Shown: one piece after another, positions 20,279 through 30,773 of the stretch
How positions within the stretch are numbered: the stretch's first letter is position 1
How the letters are laid out: each line of letters starts with the position of its first letter
Source of the DNA: Neokomagataea tanensis
GTDB taxonomy: Bacteria > Pseudomonadota > Alphaproteobacteria > Acetobacterales > Acetobacteraceae
Reading direction: 5' to 3'
Assembly (NCBI RefSeq): GCF_006542335.1
Contig: NZ_CP032485.1
Coordinates: 281,501-345,500 of the forward strand
DNA: 64,000 nt
Translations under genes and position numbers: made by a program
The notes under the pieces: model-generated
The model's input: the letters and a program-made list of their open reading frames with translations, nothing else
Told to the model about the DNA's origin: nothing
The model's database searches: none

Positions 20279-21481
20279 CTAGCGGATCGCCCGGATGAAA
20301 ACCTCAATCCGGCGGCAAGCCTCTGCCAAATCTTCATCAGATGCCGCAAATGACAAACGCAAATGTGGCCCCAGCCCAAAAGCTGCACCCGGGACCGTTG
20401 CGACATGCGCTTCTTCTAACAAAGCCTCGGCAAACGCAACATCGTCGGACAGAACACGCCCCTCAGCACTTACTTTGCCAATCAACGACGAAATTCCCGG
20501 ATAGGCGTAAAAAGCTCCTTGAGGCATAGCGCAGCTTAAGCCGGGAATTTTTTTCAACGCAGCGACAACATTGTTACGTCGCTGCTCATATGTATCGCGC
20601 ATTTCAGCGATACCATCATTGCCTGCATTTAACGCGGCAACTGCACCAGCCTGCGCCAAAGTACAGATACCCGATGTTGCATTCCCCTGAACCGCAATCA
20701 TCGCGGCAATCAACGGTGCCGGACCGCACCCGAAACCAACGCGCCAGCCGGTCATGGCATAGGCTTTAGCCATGCCATTCACGATCAGAACTCTATCAGC
20801 CAAGTCTGGCGCCACCGACAAAAGCGACACGTGCCTCCGACCATCAAAGGTCAAATGCTCATAAATTTCATCGCACATGATCATGACATGTGGCGCCGCT
20901 CTCAGCACTTCTGCCAGGGCCTCCAGATCGGAACGCTCTAAAATTGCACCGCTGGGGTTGTTGGGAAAGTTGAGTACCAGCCAGCGGGTCTTTGGGGTAA
21001 TCGCTGCCTCAATCGCCCGCGGGTCGGGACGGAAACCATCCTCTTCGCGGCATGGCACCTCAACACTGCGCCCCCCAAACATTTGCGCAATCAGTGGGTA
21101 GCTTACCCAGTAAGGCGCGGGCACAACCACTTCATCGCCATCATCAATCGTTGCCATGAAGGCATTGAAAATGACCTGCTTTCCACCATTGGCCACCATC
21201 ACCTGATTGGCTGCGGCCTCAACCCCGTTATCCCGCAACAGCTTCGCTCTAATCGCCTCAACGAGAGCCTTCTGCCCCGGGATTGGAGGGTAGCCCGTAT
21301 CTCCTGCTCTGCCTGCCGCATAAGCCGCCTCAACAGCAACCATTGGCGAGGCAAAATCAGGCTGCCCCAAAGCCAACGAAATAACGTTAGCCCCCGCTGC
21401 ACGCAGTTCACGGGCTTTTGCAGCCATCGCAATAGTTGCGGGCTTAGGCAAAGTCGCAATGCGTGCGGCGGGACGAAACAT
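20279..21481 (-). CDS. class I aminotransferase, paralogue 2
   Basis: PLP-dependent aminotransferase of the aspartate-aminotransferase Ib type, 400 residues. Conserved parts: ALGQPDFASP near the start, PYWVSYPL, the FPNNPSG turn, the PLP lysine in NGMAKAYAMTGWR and the carboxylate-binding Arg near the C-terminus in LRLSFAAS. It is the same length as the upstream paralogue and similar throughout, but has Gly-Gln rather than Gly-Glu in the ALGQPDF motif and GICTLAQ where the other has NTCSIAQ, so the substrate may differ. Its ATG overlaps the upstream stop (TGATG). Confidence 0.88.
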   Translation of the reverse strand: MFRPAARIATLPKPATIAMAAKARELRAAGANVISLALGQPDFASPMVAVEAAYAAGRAGDTGYPPIPGQKALVEAIRAKLLRDNGVEAAANQVMVANGGKQVIFNAFMATIDDGDEVVVPAPYWVSYPLIAQMFGGRSVEVPCREEDGFRPDPRAIEAAITPKTRWLVLNFPNNPSGAILERSDLEALAEVLRAAPHVMIMCDEIYEHLTFDGRRHVSLLSVAPDLADRVLIVNGMAKAYAMTGWRVGFGCGPAPLIAAMIAVQGNATSGICTLAQAGAVAALNAGNDGIAEMRDTYEQRRNNVVAALKKIPGLSCAMPQGAFYAYPGISSLIGKVSAEGRVLSDDVAFAEALLEEAHVATVPGAAFGLGPHLRLSFAASDEDLAEACRRIEVFIRAIR

Positions 21482-22683
21482 CAGACAAGGCTCCGACAAA
21501 AGTTCTGAATACGTGTGCAGGCTTCACGCAGCAATTCGGTGCTCGTGGCGTAGGAAACGCGGAAATATCCCGGTGTGAGGAACGCACTTCCGTGCACCGC
21601 AGCAACGCCGGTCTCGTCCAGCAGTGCCGTGACGAATGCTTCGTCAGAATCGAGCACAATTCCCTTAGAGGTGGTTTTTCCCAAAACGCCCTCTACGGAC
21701 GGGAAAGCATAAAACGCCCCGTTAGGTACCATACAAGATAGGCCCGGCGCGTCGTTCAACATCCCCACGACAAGATCACGGCGTTCTTTGTAAACGGATA
21801 CCATCTCCGCAATAAAATCCTGCGGACCCGTTACCGCAGCGAGAGCCGCCGCTTGCGCGATAGAGCACGTGTTGCTCGTGCTTTGCCCCTGCAATTTGAC
21901 GAGTTGCTTGGTGAACGCTGCTGGTGCAGCAGAAACACCAATGCGCCAGCCGGTCATGGCATAAGCTTTTGAAACGCCGTTCATCGTGACCGTACGTTCA
22001 CGCAGTTTTGGCTCAACTTGCACTACGGTGCACGCAGCCTCACTTCCGTAGATCAGTTTTGCATACATATCGTCCGTCAAAACCCACACATGCGGATGCT
22101 CCAACAAAACATCCGTCAATGCCCGTAGGTCATCCTCACGATACACAGCCCCAGTCGGGTTGCTGGGTGAGTTGAGCATTAGCCATTTTGTTTTAGGCGT
22201 AATCGCCGCGCGAAGCTGATCGGCAGTCATACGAAAGCCATTCTCAGGCGCGGTCTGGACCAAAACGGGCACGCCATCGGCCAGTTTAACAATATCCGGA
22301 TAAGACACCCATGCTGGCGCAGGAATAATAACCTCATCGCCAGCATTCAATGTCGCCGCCATCGTATTATAGATGACCTGCTTACCGCCGGTAGAAATAC
22401 AGACCTCTTCAGCCGTGTAATCCAAGCCGAAATCTCTGTTAAGCCAACCTGCTACAGCCTTCCGTAGCACAAGCGTCCCGGCTACTTCGGTGTATTTCGT
22501 CTCACCCACATGAATGGCGCGGATAGCAGCTTCTTTGATAAAATCTGGTGTATCAAAATCAGGCTCACCCGCAGATAAGCTAATAATATCCTGCCCAGCC
22601 GCACGAAGCTCACGCGCTTTCTGCGTGATTGCGACAGTTTGACTAGGCGTAACGCGCTGTAAGCGCTCGGCAATGATGGACAT
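21481..22683 (-). CDS. aatA: aspartate aminotransferase (class I), paralogue 1
   Basis: The 400-residue protein matches alphaproteobacterial AatA: MSIIAERLQRVTPSQTVAI at the start, SLSAGEPDFDTP, PAWVSYPDIVKLA, NSPSNPTGAVY, the PLP lysine in NGVSKAYAMTGWRIG and the Arg in YFRVSYATS. It transfers the amino group between aspartate and 2-oxoglutarate; relatives also act on aromatic or prephenate substrates. The start at 22683 begins the conserved N-terminus; upstream in-frame codons run into the leuB terminator. Its gene lies 80 bp after leuB with a terminator between, so it probably has its own promoter. Confidence 0.9.
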   Translation of the reverse strand: MSIIAERLQRVTPSQTVAITQKARELRAAGQDIISLSAGEPDFDTPDFIKEAAIRAIHVGETKYTEVAGTLVLRKAVAGWLNRDFGLDYTAEEVCISTGGKQVIYNTMAATLNAGDEVIIPAPAWVSYPDIVKLADGVPVLVQTAPENGFRMTADQLRAAITPKTKWLMLNSPSNPTGAVYREDDLRALTDVLLEHPHVWVLTDDMYAKLIYGSEAACTVVQVEPKLRERTVTMNGVSKAYAMTGWRIGVSAAPAAFTKQLVKLQGQSTSNTCSIAQAAALAAVTGPQDFIAEMVSVYKERRDLVVGMLNDAPGLSCMVPNGAFYAFPSVEGVLGKTTSKGIVLDSDEAFVTALLDETGVAAVHGSAFLTPGYFRVSYATSTELLREACTRIQNFCRSLV

Positions 22684-22713
22684 ACTCTCGGTTCCAACCA
22701 CAAACCATAAAGA

Positions 22714-22750
22714 TAAAAAAATCCCCATGGGCCACTCTGGGCTCATGGGG
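22714..22750 (-). terminator. rho-independent terminator of leuB
   Basis: On the minus strand a stem with arms CCCCATGaGCC and GGCcCATGGGG (one mismatch in eleven positions) and a short loop is followed by seven T residues (complement of 22715-22721). It lies 12 bases after the leuB stop and is the clearest intrinsic terminator in the window. Confidence 0.88.
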
Positions 22751-22762
22751 AACAGTAACGCT

Positions 22763-23872
22763 TTAAGCTAGCTTGTCCATCTCTCGAAGAACCGCCTCGC
22801 CCATCATCTCAGTCCCGACCCGCGCCATTCCGTCAGACATGATGTCTGCCGTCCGCAAACCGCTCGCCAGAACATTTGATACAGCTTTTTCAATCAACTC
22901 GGCATCATCGCCACGCCCCAACGAGTAGCGAAGCAGCATCGCAAATGAGAGAATCTGTGCCAACGGGTTTGCAATTCCGCGGCCAGCAATATCCGGTGCA
23001 CTTCCATGGATCGGCTCGTAAAGAGCATTGCGCTTACCGTCTTCGCGCACGACGCCGAGCGTTGCTGAAGGCAGCATGCCCAGCGAGCCTGTCAACATGG
23101 ATGCAAGATCAGACAAAATATCGCCGAACAGATTACCCGTCACGATAACATCGAACTGTTTTGGATCACGAACCAACTGCATGGCACAGTTATCTGCCAG
23201 CATGTGCGACAATTCGACATCCGCATATTCACGCGCATGCAGATCTGTCACCACTTCCTTCCACAGAAGGCCGCTTTCCATGACGTTGCACTTCTCGACA
23301 GAGCACACGCGATTATCGCGCTTACGCGCTAAGTCAAACGCAACACGTGCAACACGCTCAATCTCAGCAGTTGTGTACACTTCCGTGTTGATACCACGAC
23401 GGGAACCATCTGCCAGCGTCTCAATGCCGCGTGGTTCACCGAAGTAAATTCCGCCGACTGTCTCACGAACAATCATGAGATCGAGCCCACGTACCACTTC
23501 TGGCCTCAACGCGGACGCGCTCAACAATGCGTCAAAAAGCTGAGCCGGGCGCAAATTCGCAAAGAGTTCAAGCTCTTTGCGGAGCTTCAGAATGGCAACT
23601 TCCGGGCGCTTGTCAAAACCAACATGCCCCCACGCTGGATCGCCAACAGAACCAAACAGAACAGCATCAGACTGCTTGGCCAATGCAATAACTTCATCAC
23701 GGATGGGAACGCCATGGACCGCCAGAGAAGCAGCACCCACAAGCTCTTCCGTGATGTCCAGCTTCAAGCCACGGTTACGCTCCAGCCAGTGCACGATGCG
23801 TGCCACTTCACGCATAACTTCAGGGCCAATACCATCCCCAGCCAGCACTAACAGCTTTGGCGTCTCACTCAT
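22763..23872 (-). CDS. leuB: 3-isopropylmalate dehydrogenase
   Basis: LeuB oxidises and decarboxylates 3-isopropylmalate to 2-oxoisocaproate in leucine synthesis. The 369-residue protein shows [14 protein letters not shown] at the start, [26 protein letters not shown], the metal-binding Asp region [12 protein letters not shown] and the NAD-binding [14 protein letters not shown] loop. It starts inside the 3' end of leuD (4-base overlap), the last gene of leuC-leuD-leuB, and is closed by a strong terminator. Confidence 0.97.
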   Translation of the reverse strand: MSETPKLLVLAGDGIGPEVMREVARIVHWLERNRGLKLDITEELVGAASLAVHGVPIRDEVIALAKQSDAVLFGSVGDPAWGHVGFDKRPEVAILKLRKELELFANLRPAQLFDALLSASALRPEVVRGLDLMIVRETVGGIYFGEPRGIETLADGSRRGINTEVYTTAEIERVARVAFDLARKRDNRVCSVEKCNVMESGLLWKEVVTDLHAREYADVELSHMLADNCAMQLVRDPKQFDVIVTGNLFGDILSDLASMLTGSLGMLPSATLGVVREDGKRNALYEPIHGSAPDIAGRGIANPLAQILSFAMLLRYSLGRGDDAELIEKAVSNVLASGLRTADIMSDGMARVGTEMMGEAVLREMDKLA

Positions 23873-24495
23873 TGACCTGCTCCCATATCCACTGACGGCA
23901 CCCAGCTGCGCTTCTCGCCGCTTTCAAAACGCGTAATTTTTTGGTCATGCGCCAAAGTCTGGCCGATGTCATCCAGCCCTTCGAGCAATAAATGCTTGCG
24001 GAAAGGATCAACCTCGAACGGAATTTTCTCACCGTCGGGACGAATCACCACCTGTTCGGCCAGATTGACCGTCAAACGCGCATTGGCCCCCTGCCGTGCA
24101 TCGTCCATCAACAGATCGCAAATCTCACGCGGAAAGCGGATCGGTAAGATGCCGTTTTTAAAGCAGTTATTGAAAAAAATATCCGCAAAGCTTGGCGCAA
24201 TAACACAACGAAAGCCAAAATCCAGCAGAGCCCAAGGGGCATGCTCACGCGATGAGCCGCACCCGAGATTATCATACGTGATGAGAATTTCAGCTTTACG
24301 ATAGGGCTCCTGATTCAAAACAAAATCAGGCTTTTCGTTACCGTCAACGTCGTAACGCTGCGCAGCAAAAGCACTGCGTCCCAGCCCCGTGCGTTGAATG
24401 GTTTTCAAAAACCGCGCGGGAATAATCTGGTCTGTATCAATGTTTTCATTCGGCATCGGCGCAGCGATTGCCGTTAATTCCGTGAACTTATCCAT
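23869..24495 (-). CDS. leuD: 3-isopropylmalate dehydratase small subunit
   Basis: LeuD pairs with LeuC to isomerise 2-isopropylmalate. The 208-residue length is usual. It begins [20 protein letters not shown], with the DQIIPARFL motif, and carries the swivel-domain signature [13 protein letters not shown] and the [17 protein letters not shown] segment. It overlaps leuC at TAATG and leuB by 4 bases, so the three are translationally coupled. Confidence 0.97.
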   Translation of the reverse strand: MDKFTELTAIAAPMPNENIDTDQIIPARFLKTIQRTGLGRSAFAAQRYDVDGNEKPDFVLNQEPYRKAEILITYDNLGCGSSREHAPWALLDFGFRCVIAPSFADIFFNNCFKNGILPIRFPREICDLLMDDARQGANARLTVNLAEQVVIRPDGEKIPFEVDPFRKHLLLEGLDDIGQTLAHDQKITRFESGEKRSWVPSVDMGAGQ

Positions 24496-25949
24496 TAGAT
24501 CGCCTCCCGCACAGAATCAGAGCCAGACATTAAGCCCATCAACGCGCGTACATCGCATAATTCGCCCGTCACTGCCGCTGCCGCTGCCATTGCCGGAGAA
24601 CACAAATGCGTCCGTCCATCCGGGCCCTGCCGACCTTCAAAGTTACGATTAGAGGTTGAAGCACAACGCTGCTGGGGCGTCAGACGGTCAGGGTTCATAC
24701 CCAAACACATGGAGCAACCCGCTTCACGCCATTCAAAGCCAGCATCCAGAAAAATACGATCTAGCCCTTCAGCTTCCGCAGCCTGTTTGACCAAACCAGA
24801 GCCAGGCACAATCATCGCCCGTACGTTCTCAGCAACATGCCTGTCTTTTACCACTGCGGCTGCCGCTCTCAGATCTTCAAGGCGGCTATTTGTGCACGAA
24901 CCAATGAAGACGACATCAACTTTAGTACCCGCAATTTTCTGACCGGCCGTCAAACCCATATAATCCAGAGCGCGCTGAACTTGTGCGGCTTGCGCCGGGT
25001 CTTTGTAATCCGCTGGTGTCGGTACTACACCATCAATTGGCAAGACATCTTGCGGGCTGGTACCCCACGTCACAGACGGCACAATATCCTCTGCACGCAG
25101 CAGAACATCTCTGTCAAAGCTGGCCCCGTCGTCCGTTGCCAAACCACGCCAATACGCACAGGCTTGCTCAAAGTCCTGTCCCTTAGGCGCGAAACGACGG
25201 CCTTTGACATACGCAAAAGTCGTCTCGTCCGGGGCAACAAGGCCTGCCTTCGCGCCAGCCTCAATCGACATGTTGCACAGCGTCATACGGCCAGCCATGT
25301 CCAAACCACGGATTGCCGATCCGGCAAATTCAATAACGTGTCCCGTACCACCGGCAGTGCCTATGTGGCCAATAATAGCCAACATAATGTCTTTGGCCGT
25401 TACGCCCGGCCCCACTTTACCTTCGACGCGCACGCGCATGTTCTTGGCAGGCTTTTGCAGCAATGTCTGCGTTGCCAAAACATGCTCGACCTCCGATGTA
25501 CCAATACCAAACGCCAGCGAACCAAGCGCACCATGCGTCGATGTATGGCTATCGCCACAAACGATCGTCATGCCCGGCAGAGAAATCCCCTGCTCTGGCC
25601 CAACCACGTGGACAATGCCCTGAGAGGCCGACAATAATGGAAAATACGGAACGCCGAACTCAGCGACGTTTTTCTCCAGCGTTTCAATCTGTAAGCGGCT
25701 ATCCGCTTCCTCGATCGGCTGGGAGCGATCCGACGTAGGAACGTTGTGGTCAACCACAGCGACCGTCGCATCTGGCCGGCGCACCCGGCGCCCGGCCATA
25801 CGCAAGCCCTCAAACGCCTGAGGACTCGTCACTTCATGGACGAGGTGACGGTCAATATATAGGATGCACGTTCCGTCCTCGAGCCGCTCAACGACATGAT
25901 CATCCCAGATCTTGTCAAATAACGTTCGCGGCGCAAAACCTGCACACAT
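24495..25949 (-). CDS. leuC: 3-isopropylmalate dehydratase large subunit
   Basis: LeuC carries the [4Fe-4S] cluster of isopropylmalate isomerase. The 484-residue protein has the cluster cysteines in FIGSCTNSR and [13 protein letters not shown], and the early motifs [13 protein letters not shown] and [13 protein letters not shown]. The ATG at 25949 follows GGAG by about 11 bases. It heads leuC-leuD-leuB and lies 161 bp downstream of rplS, separated by several hairpins. No leucine-rich leader peptide was found. Confidence 0.97.
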   Translation of the reverse strand: MCAGFAPRTLFDKIWDDHVVERLEDGTCILYIDRHLVHEVTSPQAFEGLRMAGRRVRRPDATVAVVDHNVPTSDRSQPIEEADSRLQIETLEKNVAEFGVPYFPLLSASQGIVHVVGPEQGISLPGMTIVCGDSHTSTHGALGSLAFGIGTSEVEHVLATQTLLQKPAKNMRVRVEGKVGPGVTAKDIMLAIIGHIGTAGGTGHVIEFAGSAIRGLDMAGRMTLCNMSIEAGAKAGLVAPDETTFAYVKGRRFAPKGQDFEQACAYWRGLATDDGASFDRDVLLRAEDIVPSVTWGTSPQDVLPIDGVVPTPADYKDPAQAAQVQRALDYMGLTAGQKIAGTKVDVVFIGSCTNSRLEDLRAAAAVVKDRHVAENVRAMIVPGSGLVKQAAEAEGLDRIFLDAGFEWREAGCSMCLGMNPDRLTPQQRCASTSNRNFEGRQGPDGRTHLCSPAMAAAAAVTGELCDVRALMGLMSGSDSVREAI

Positions 25950-25973
25950 AGCTCTCTATCTCCGGCGTTTCGG

Positions 25974-26027
25974 GTCCCAAAATGGGACTGCCTCAAAGAC
26001 AATGCCCGCCGTATGACGGGCGGGCAT
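25974..26027 (-). terminator. hairpins between rplS and leuC
   Basis: Two stems lie in the gap. At 26002-26027, ATGCCCGCC-GT pairs with a CGGGCGGGCAT arm (about 11 pairs, one bulge). At 25974-25988, GTCCC pairs with GGGAC around an AAAAT loop, close to the leuC start. The first is a likely end of the ffh-rplS transcript, although its T tract is weak; the second could affect the leuC leader. Confidence 0.45.
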
Positions 26028-26071
26028 CTTCATTTTCTTGCGCAGAGAGAGCATCTATTGCAAGAAAAGGC

Positions 26072-26113
26072 AAGCCTAAAAGGCTTAATCTTAGTTTTTG
26101 TTACCTAAGATTA
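26072..26113 (-). terminator. hairpin over the rplS stop codon
   Basis: TAATCTTAG (26086-26094) and CTAAGATTA (26105-26113) form a 9-bp stem with a 10-base loop; the TAA stop of rplS (complement of 26111-26113) is in one arm. A second small stem, AAGCC-taaaa-GGCTT, is at 26072-26086. Together they form a structured 3' end of the ribosomal protein transcript. Confidence 0.4.
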
Positions 26114-26491
26114 GGAAGCTGCCTTCGCAACATCGCGTGGGCGTTCTGCAATACGTGCAGACTTACCTGAGCGACCACGTAGGTAGTACAGCTTCGCACG
26201 ACGGACCTTACCGCGACGAACAACGTCGATGCTCGCGATTGAAGGAGCGTAGAGAGGGAATACACGCTCAACGCCTTCACCGTTCGAAATCTTACGAACC
26301 GTGAAGTTGCTGTTCAGACCCTTGTTCGAACGCGCAATAACAACGCCTTCGAAGCTCTGTACACGCTCACGCGTACCTTCAACAACGCGGACGCCAACGC
26401 GAACCGTGTCACCGGCGATAAATTCTGGAACCGCACGAGCGCTGGAAAGACGCTCGATTTCGCGTGCCTCATACTGCTGGATAGTGTTCAT
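26111..26491 (-). CDS. rplS: 50S ribosomal protein L19
   Basis: The 126-residue protein begins [15 protein letters not shown] and contains the L19 core: [35 protein letters not shown] in two parts, [19 protein letters not shown] and the basic [23 protein letters not shown]. The ATG at 26491 has AGGAG 7 bases upstream, which decides it over a TTG two codons earlier. It is the last gene of the ffh-rpsP-rimM-trmD-rplS group, 18 to 24 bases after trmD. Confidence 0.97.
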   Translation of the reverse strand: MNTIQQYEAREIERLSSARAVPEFIAGDTVRVGVRVVEGTRERVQSFEGVVIARSNKGLNSNFTVRKISNGEGVERVFPLYAPSIASIDVVRRGKVRRAKLYYLRGRSGKSARIAERPRDVAKAAS

Positions 26492-26515
26492 GACCAAACT
26501 CCTGAAAACAAAAAC

Positions 26516-27220
26516 TCAATGAACCGGCTGCCGTATCTGATACGCGTCCCAGAGGTCCGGTCTGCGCTCACGTGTGACGGCAAGAGATTGTTCATGCCGC
26601 CATTGAGCAATGGCAGCATGGTGGCCAGACAACAGAACCGGCGGAACATCCCGCCCGTCCCAATTCGCTGGCTTCGTATACTGAGGGTACTCCAGCAAAC
26701 CATCGGCAAAACTCTCGTCCTGCCCGCTTGCCTCACACCCCATCACGCCCGGCAAAAGGCGCACACAGGCATCCAAAAGGGTCAGAGCTGGAATTTCACC
26801 GCCAGATAACACTACATCGCCCATACAAAATTGTTCGATGTTGTGCTTCTCCAGCACCCGTTCATCTATTCCCTCAAAGCGGCCACACAGAACGACCACA
26901 CCCTTGCCTGAAGCAAAGCGTGTTACGTCCGCATGTGATAACCGCCGCCCCCGCGGGGTAGGGTAAATGATCGGACGACCTTCCCGCTCTGGCAGCGCTT
27001 CAAGCGCCGTGTCCAGAACATCAGGCCGCATGACCATACCAGCGCCACCGCCGAACGGGGTATCATCCACCGCTCGATGACGACCTCGTCCATGAACCCG
27101 AAGGTCGTGCGCCATGCATGACCACTGCCCGCGCTCTAAAGCTCGCCCCGCAAGGGAAAAGCCAAGCGGTCCCGGAAACATCTCCGGGAACAGGGTCAAG
27201 ATGTCAGCACGCCATGTCAT
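26516..27220 (-). CDS. trmD: tRNA (guanine-37-N1) methyltransferase TrmD
   Basis: TrmD methylates G37 of tRNAs reading CNN codons, preventing frameshifts. The 234-residue SPOUT enzyme shows the N-terminus [18 protein letters not shown], the [11 protein letters not shown] motif, the knot region [14 protein letters not shown] and [22 protein letters not shown]. It overlaps rimM by 4 bases. Confidence 0.96.
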   Translation of the reverse strand: MTWRADILTLFPEMFPGPLGFSLAGRALERGQWSCMAHDLRVHGRGRHRAVDDTPFGGGAGMVMRPDVLDTALEALPEREGRPIIYPTPRGRRLSHADVTRFASGKGVVVLCGRFEGIDERVLEKHNIEQFCMGDVVLSGGEIPALTLLDACVRLLPGVMGCEASGQDESFADGLLEYPQYTKPANWDGRDVPPVLLSGHHAAIAQWRHEQSLAVTRERRPDLWDAYQIRQPVH

Positions 27221-27774
27221 GAACGTACCTGAACCTCGCCATCAAGTGTGCCTTCCACTTCGATCTCATGCGGCGGCACAACAAGCAAACGCCGTGCAGC
27301 AAGATCGACTTCGGGCACACAAGCCCGCGTGAACGGTACAAGCAGGATTTTCCCGTCGCCTGAAGGCACGATTTCAAGGCTCACTCCGGCCCCGTAATCA
27401 TGCACCACCGTCACCACACCGAATGACAAACCCTCGCTTGAGAATGCTTCCATACCAACCAAGTCGGTATGGTAAAACTCATCCTCATCAGCCTCGGGCA
27501 GATCTTCGCGGGCAACGTAAAGACGACGATTAACCAAGCGCTCCGCAGCAGTCCGATCGGCCAGAGCAACGCCCTGTTCGTCTTCTAATGCGGCAACGCC
27601 CAGAGAAACCCAGCGTACATTCCAGACCACCCCTTGCTCATCGTGCAAGGGATTCAAATCCTCAACAGACTCAGCATCATCTGTCGCGGCATGCAGACGC
27701 ACCAGCCCCCGCACACCGTGCGGACGCCCAATGGTCGCTACCAAAACATCTGTCTCAGACTTGAAACGGGCCAC
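27217..27774 (-). CDS. rimM: 16S rRNA processing protein RimM
   Basis: RimM assists late maturation of the 30S head. The 185-residue protein has the N-terminal RimM domain starting [19 protein letters not shown] and a C-terminal PRC-barrel domain ([21 protein letters not shown], then [23 protein letters not shown]). The gene sits between rpsP (31 bp) and trmD (4-base overlap), the standard order. Confidence 0.95.
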   Translation of the reverse strand: MARFKSETDVLVATIGRPHGVRGLVRLHAATDDAESVEDLNPLHDEQGVVWNVRWVSLGVAALEDEQGVALADRTAAERLVNRRLYVAREDLPEADEDEFYHTDLVGMEAFSSEGLSFGVVTVVHDYGAGVSLEIVPSGDGKILLVPFTRACVPEVDLAARRLLVVPPHEIEVEGTLDGEVQVRS

Positions 27775-27805
27775 GGATCAGCTCACCGGTTCGATAAATG
27801 CCAGA

Positions 27806-28156
27806 TTAGGCAGCTGCTGCGGCTGCTGCAGCTGCTTCCTTAGCGCGCTCTTGAGCCTTAGCTTTTGGAGCGGACTTCTTAGGCTGGTCACGGAAAACTG
27901 GCTTAGGAGCCAGACCTGCATTGCCAAGGAAACGTGCAACACGGTCCGTAGCCTGTGCACCGTTGGACAGCCAGTGCTTGATGCGCTCATCGTTCAGCTT
28001 GATACGGTCAGCGTGATCGGAAGGCAGCATCGGGTTGTACGCGCCAACCTTCTCGATGAAACGACCGTCGCGTGGGCTGCGGCTGTCTGCAACAACGATG
28101 TGGTAGTAAGGACGCTTCTTAGCGCCAGCGCGCGAAAGGCGGATCTTGAGGCTCAT
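27806..28156 (-). CDS. rpsP: 30S ribosomal protein S16
   Basis: The 116-residue protein begins [22 protein letters not shown], a near-invariant S16 start, followed by [16 protein letters not shown] and [13 protein letters not shown]. The C-terminus carries an alphaproteobacterial tail rich in Lys and Ala ending in a run of nine Ala residues. It is 40 bp after ffh and has its own AGGAG binding site upstream. Confidence 0.97.
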   Translation of the reverse strand: MSLKIRLSRAGAKKRPYYHIVVADSRSPRDGRFIEKVGAYNPMLPSDHADRIKLNDERIKHWLSNGAQATDRVARFLGNAGLAPKPVFRDQPKKSAPKAKAQERAKEAAAAAAAAA

Positions 28157-28196
28157 GAATAACTCCTGAAAGAAAACTAAAAACTACTAAAACGGA

Positions 28197-29615
28197 TCAA
28201 CGGAAAGGCGGACGACCACCGGGGCCACCCGGCATACCCTTCATCATATCCGCAAGACCACCTGCGCCACCCATGCCGCGCATCAGGCCACCAAGGCCCA
28301 TTTTGCTGATGCGCTTCATCATGGTGGACATGTCGTCAAACTGCTTGAGAAGGCGGTTAACCTCCTGCACGCTGGTACCGGAACCAGCCGCGATCCGCTT
28401 CTTGCGCGAAGCCTTGATGATCGCTGGCGTTTTACGCTCCTGTTTCGTCATGGACGAAATGATTGCTTTATGACGTTTGAAAATCGACGTGTCGATTTCC
28501 TTGTCACCCAGCATATCTTTGAGCTTGCCCATACCCGGCAACATGCCCAGAATACCCGAGATCGATCCCATACGGTTGATCTGGTTAATCTGTGAGACAT
28601 AGTCGTCGAGGTCGAACTTACCCGCGAGCATCTTTTTAGCAACGCGCTCGCCTTCCTCATGATCAAGCGTCTCGGACGCTTTTTCAACAAGACCAGCGAC
28701 GTCACCCAATCCCAAAATACGTCCTGCGACGCGTTCTGGGTGAAACTCATTCAGTGCTTCCAGCTTTTCGCCTGCGCCGGTAAACTTGATCGGAGCGCCC
28801 GTAATCGCTTTCATGGACAGGACAGCACCACCGCGTGCGTCACCGTCCATACGGCTCATTACAACACCCGTGATCCCGACAGCATCGTTGAAAGCCTGAG
28901 CGGTGTTAACGGCGTCCTGCCCTGTCATCGCGTCTGCAACCAGCAGCGTCTCAGCCGGGTTCGAAACAGCGCGGATCTGGCGAACCTCATCCATCAACGC
29001 TTCATCGATGGACAAACGACCAGCCGTATCAAGGATAACGATATCGTAGCCTTCGCGGCGTCCGACATCGAGCGCACGCTGCGCGATTTCAACTGGGCTT
29101 TGGCCAGCGACGATTGGCAGCGAAGTAACAAGCCCGGTGCTGGCATTCACACGCTCAGCCAATTGCTGCAACTGCAATTGAGCTGCTGGACGCTGCACAT
29201 CCAAGCTTGCCAGCAGGACTTTCTTGCGCTCACGTGAAGAGAGGCGCAGCGCAATCTTACCCGATGTCGTCGTCTTACCAGAACCCTGCAAGCCGACCAT
29301 CAAAATCGGAACCGGCGCAGAGGCCGAGAGGTTCAGTGGCGTTACACCCGCACCGCCAAGCGCATCAATCAATGCGTCATTGACGATCTTTGCAACAACC
29401 TGACCGGGGGAAACACTATCAAGCACTTCCTGCCCGACAGCCCGCTCACGCACGTTGTTGACGAATGTGCGCACCACTGGCAACGCAACGTCAGCCTCCA
29501 ACATGGCGAGGCGAACCTCACGCATTGCTTCCGTAACATCGTCCTCGGAAAGCTTCCCATTGCGGGATAAACCTTCGAGAACACCGGACATCTTGCCTGA
29601 AAGACGATCGAACAA
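28197..29615 (-). CDS. ffh: signal recognition particle protein Ffh
   Basis: Ffh binds 4.5S RNA and signal sequences and delivers ribosomes to FtsY. The 472-residue protein has the N domain, the G domain with GLQGSGKTTTSGKIA (G1), ILDTAGRL (G3) and the KFTGAGEKLEAL region, and a Met-rich M domain (about residues 320-440: MGSISGILGMLPGMGK, KMGLGGLMRGMGG). It heads the ffh-rpsP-rimM-trmD-rplS cluster. The 4.5S RNA gene is not in this window. Confidence 0.97.
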   Translation of the reverse strand: MFDRLSGKMSGVLEGLSRNGKLSEDDVTEAMREVRLAMLEADVALPVVRTFVNNVRERAVGQEVLDSVSPGQVVAKIVNDALIDALGGAGVTPLNLSASAPVPILMVGLQGSGKTTTSGKIALRLSSRERKKVLLASLDVQRPAAQLQLQQLAERVNASTGLVTSLPIVAGQSPVEIAQRALDVGRREGYDIVILDTAGRLSIDEALMDEVRQIRAVSNPAETLLVADAMTGQDAVNTAQAFNDAVGITGVVMSRMDGDARGGAVLSMKAITGAPIKFTGAGEKLEALNEFHPERVAGRILGLGDVAGLVEKASETLDHEEGERVAKKMLAGKFDLDDYVSQINQINRMGSISGILGMLPGMGKLKDMLGDKEIDTSIFKRHKAIISSMTKQERKTPAIIKASRKKRIAAGSGTSVQEVNRLLKQFDDMSTMMKRISKMGLGGLMRGMGGAGGLADMMKGMPGGPGGRPPFR

Positions 29616-29749
29616 CGTGACTACCTTACCGCAAACAAAAACGCGCCACTGCGCGAGCCTTCGCGATGTGGCGTGTCCGAAAACGATCCTCCCCTACCCC
29701 TTTAACCCGGACAGGTCAAGCAAATAGGGGATTCTCTATAAAGAATCGC

Positions 29750-30229
29750 TTATGGCAGGTCGCCTGGAGGTGGCTCCGGCGGATGCCCCATAAGCGCGTC
29801 TATCTGGCCATGCAGATCGTGCAGCTTGCGTGCCGTGGTAGCAGCTTGGCGCTGCTGTTCTGGCGTCAGGATATCATGAATTTTCTCTTGCACGGCCAGA
29901 CGCCCTTGCGCTTCCTCAGCATGCAAAGCAGCCTCTTGCGCAGTCAGCTGCGCGAGATGATCTCGGTCGAGGGCACCCTCAACGGTCAGGCCGTCCATAA
30001 TTTGTTGACGCAAAGCTTCCAGCTTCTGCCGACGCTCATGCTCCGCAGCATGATCACCATGGAACAATGCCTTCACTTGCGTTTTCTGAGCATCCGTCAG
30101 CACAACCCCGGGCGGAACCGGCATTGGAGGCATAATTCCACCCACATGCCCAGCAACAACAGGCTGCGCCAACATTACACCAGGCACTGCAATGGCGAAC
30201 ACTCCCACCACACGCGCAATCAATTGCAT
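29750..30229 (-). CDS. Spy/CpxP-like periplasmic protein
   Basis: The 159-residue protein has a signal peptide (MQLIARVVGVFAIAVPGVMLAQPVV in two parts) and then a helical domain with two LTxxQ motifs (LTDAQ at about residue 46, LTPEQ at about 120), the mark of the Spy/CpxP/heavy-metal sensor fold. Such proteins act as periplasmic chaperones or sense metal and envelope stress. The C-terminus is Pro-rich (HPPEPPPGDLP). The start is uncertain by three residues (ATG at 30229 or 30238). No two-component system or metal pump is beside it, so the exact role is open. Confidence 0.7.
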   Translation of the reverse strand: MQLIARVVGVFAIAVPGVMLAQPVVAGHVGGIMPPMPVPPGVVLTDAQKTQVKALFHGDHAAEHERRQKLEALRQQIMDGLTVEGALDRDHLAQLTAQEAALHAEEAQGRLAVQEKIHDILTPEQQRQAATTARKLHDLHGQIDALMGHPPEPPPGDLP

Positions 30230-30463
30230 GGATGCCATAAGACTAGATTAACCCCGCTTCTTCAGAAGTTTTCTGTTGCTACCAGCCCTTTGAAGGCGTG
30301 GCCTCAGACACACCATGTCAAAAAGAATGTTACGGTGCTCCGGGGGCTGAGTATCAAAAGGTAATCCCTGATTTAAAAAAAACGCATAATGCCCCTTGAC
30401 GGACACCATAGTTTTGCGCTTCAAGTCCCTCCAGACGTGATGTTCACTTGCTGGATGTCATGA

Positions 30464-30553
<90 letters not shown>

Positions 30554-30773
30554 TTCACCCTAAAAACATATCAAATCCAGAGCGCCTGAGCGTTTACGCG
30601 GCAAAAGCTGCGCGCTTCGCAATGCGCCTCCACAAGACATCCAGCCCATCTCCCGCTGGGGCCCTGATGCTTGCGCCTCTACTTTCAATGCCGTCTGCTA
30701 TATTTTCTTTACCTGCTTAGCACGTTGCTAATACGCAGCAGTGCGAACTCAACAGATTTAGACGGTAAGATTC

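Noticed and set aside
24837..25637. A 266-codon open frame antisense to leuC
   Set aside because: leuC is certain from its cluster cysteines and operon overlaps. The antisense frame has no family, no binding site and the composition expected from the complement of a coding sequence.
25950..26040. Possible leader peptide before leuC (ATG on the minus strand near 26033)
   Set aside because: It can be read as about 25 codons but has no run of leucine codons, so classical leucine attenuation is not supported.
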